DNA from: Burkholderiales bacterium
GTDB taxonomy: Bacteria; Pseudomonadota; Gammaproteobacteria; Burkholderiales; Burkholderiaceae_C
Reading direction: 5' to 3'
Length of the DNA: 6,510 nt
Assembly (NCBI GenBank): GCA_011391855.1
Contig: JAABPT010000085.1
Location: 1-6,510, forward strand
The position numbers were made by a program, and so were the translations under genes. Numbering within the stretch: position 1 is the first letter of the stretch; each line of letters starts with the position of its first letter. This document shows positions 6,091-6,510 of this stretch, piece by piece. The notes under the pieces are model-generated. The model saw nothing but the letters and a program-made list of their open reading frames with translations. It had not been told where the DNA came from and made no database searches.

Positions 6091-6510
6091 GTGGACTGGC
6101 AACGCGAAGGCCCGAGCTGGCCGCACCACGAGCGCAGCCGCTTCGTCACCGCCGCCGGCCAGCGCTGGCATGTGCAACAGTGGTCCGCGCCGGCGGCCCA
6201 CGCGCCGACGCTGCTGCTGCTGCACGGCACCGGCGCTTCCACCCACTCGTGGCGCGAACTGGCGCCGCTGCTGGCGCGGCAGGCCGGGGTGATCGCCGTC
6301 GACCTGCCGGGCCATGGATTCAGCGGCCCGGCCGGCCGCGGCGCGCACGGTGACGGCGCCACCCTGCCCGGCATGGCGCACGGCGTGCAGGCCTTGCTGG
6401 CGGCCGTCGGCGCCGCGCCGCACTGGCTGGTGGGTCACTCGGCCGGTGCCGCCATCGCCGTGCGCATGGCGCTCGACGATCCGGCAGGCCTGCACGGCAT
6501 CGTCAGCCTC
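6091..6510 (+). CDS. bchO: BchO, alpha/beta hydrolase of the Mg-chelatase gene block (3' end cut off)
   Basis: The first 140 codons of an alpha/beta-hydrolase-fold protein; the frame is open to the window edge. It begins VDWQREGPSWPHHERSRF, the characteristic BchO N-terminus. It then has LLLLHGTGASTHSW (residues 41-54, His45-Gly46 marking the oxyanion-hole loop), DLPGHGFSGP, LPGMAHGVQALL, and the nucleophile elbow GHSAG with Ser117. The acid and His of the triad would lie beyond the edge. BchO is encoded with bchI and bchD in purple bacteria and has been called a putative Mg-chelatase accessory or hydrolase; its substrate is not established. The GTG start lies 15 bases after the bchD stop with AAGG upstream, so the gene is almost certainly in the bchID transcript. 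No later in-frame start would preserve the conserved N-terminus. Confidence 0.93.
   Translation, partial: MDWQREGPSWPHHERSRFVTAAGQRWHVQQWSAPAAHAPTLLLLHGTGASTHSWRELAPLLARQAGVIAVDLPGHGFSGPAGRGAHGDGATLPGMAHGVQALLAAVGAAPHWLVGHSAGAAIAVRMALDDPAGLHGIVSL

Noticed and set aside
4222..6495. A 757-codon open frame on the minus strand opposite bchD and bchO
   Set aside because: It is the antisense shadow of GC-rich genes; its translation is Arg/Ala/Gly/Gln-rich with no family resemblance, and bchD is well supported by domain motifs.

Overview
The window reads as high-GC proteobacterial DNA in which every supported gene is on the + strand. The right half is part of a photosynthesis gene cluster: bchI, bchD and the start of bchO, the bacteriochlorophyll magnesium-chelatase block of purple bacteria. 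The protein style, GC-rich codon use, the DHFR variant and the DUF3422 protein suggest a phototrophic betaproteobacterium of the Burkholderiales (Rubrivivax/Roseateles/Rhodoferax-like). That placement is inference from recognition, not from a database search.

Layout. Bases 1-89 hold no supportable gene. A TonB-family protein with an unusual C-terminal tail spans 90-1034. A 228-base gap without a convincing gene follows. Dihydrofolate reductase (folA) is at 1263-1787. A 92-base gap (1788-1879) carries a TTGACA box, a small hairpin and a short direct repeat, and is the most likely place for a promoter serving the downstream genes. A DUF3422 membrane-anchored protein occupies 1880-3166. bchI (3179-4204) follows after only 12 bases. 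bchD (4201-6075) overlaps bchI by four bases through a GTGA junction. bchO (6091 onward) starts 15 bases after bchD and runs off the right edge.

How the genes work together. BchI (active AAA+ ATPase) and BchD (degenerate AAA+ plus integrin-I/von Willebrand A domain) form the motor of Mg-chelatase. With the porphyrin-binding subunit BchH, not in this window, they insert Mg2+ into protoporphyrin IX. BchO is an alpha/beta-hydrolase-fold protein that travels with bchID in purple bacteria and whose biochemical role is not settled. The TonB-family and folA genes are general functions, so the edge of the photosynthesis cluster probably lies at or just before the DUF3422 gene.

Nothing here looks like a wholly new system. 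The most unusual points are the DUF3422 gene packed against bchI, a four-cysteine insertion in BchI, a His-Gln hexanucleotide repeat in the BchD linker, a Cys-containing C-terminal extension on the TonB-like protein, and a Trp-to-Phe change in the DHFR active-site loop.
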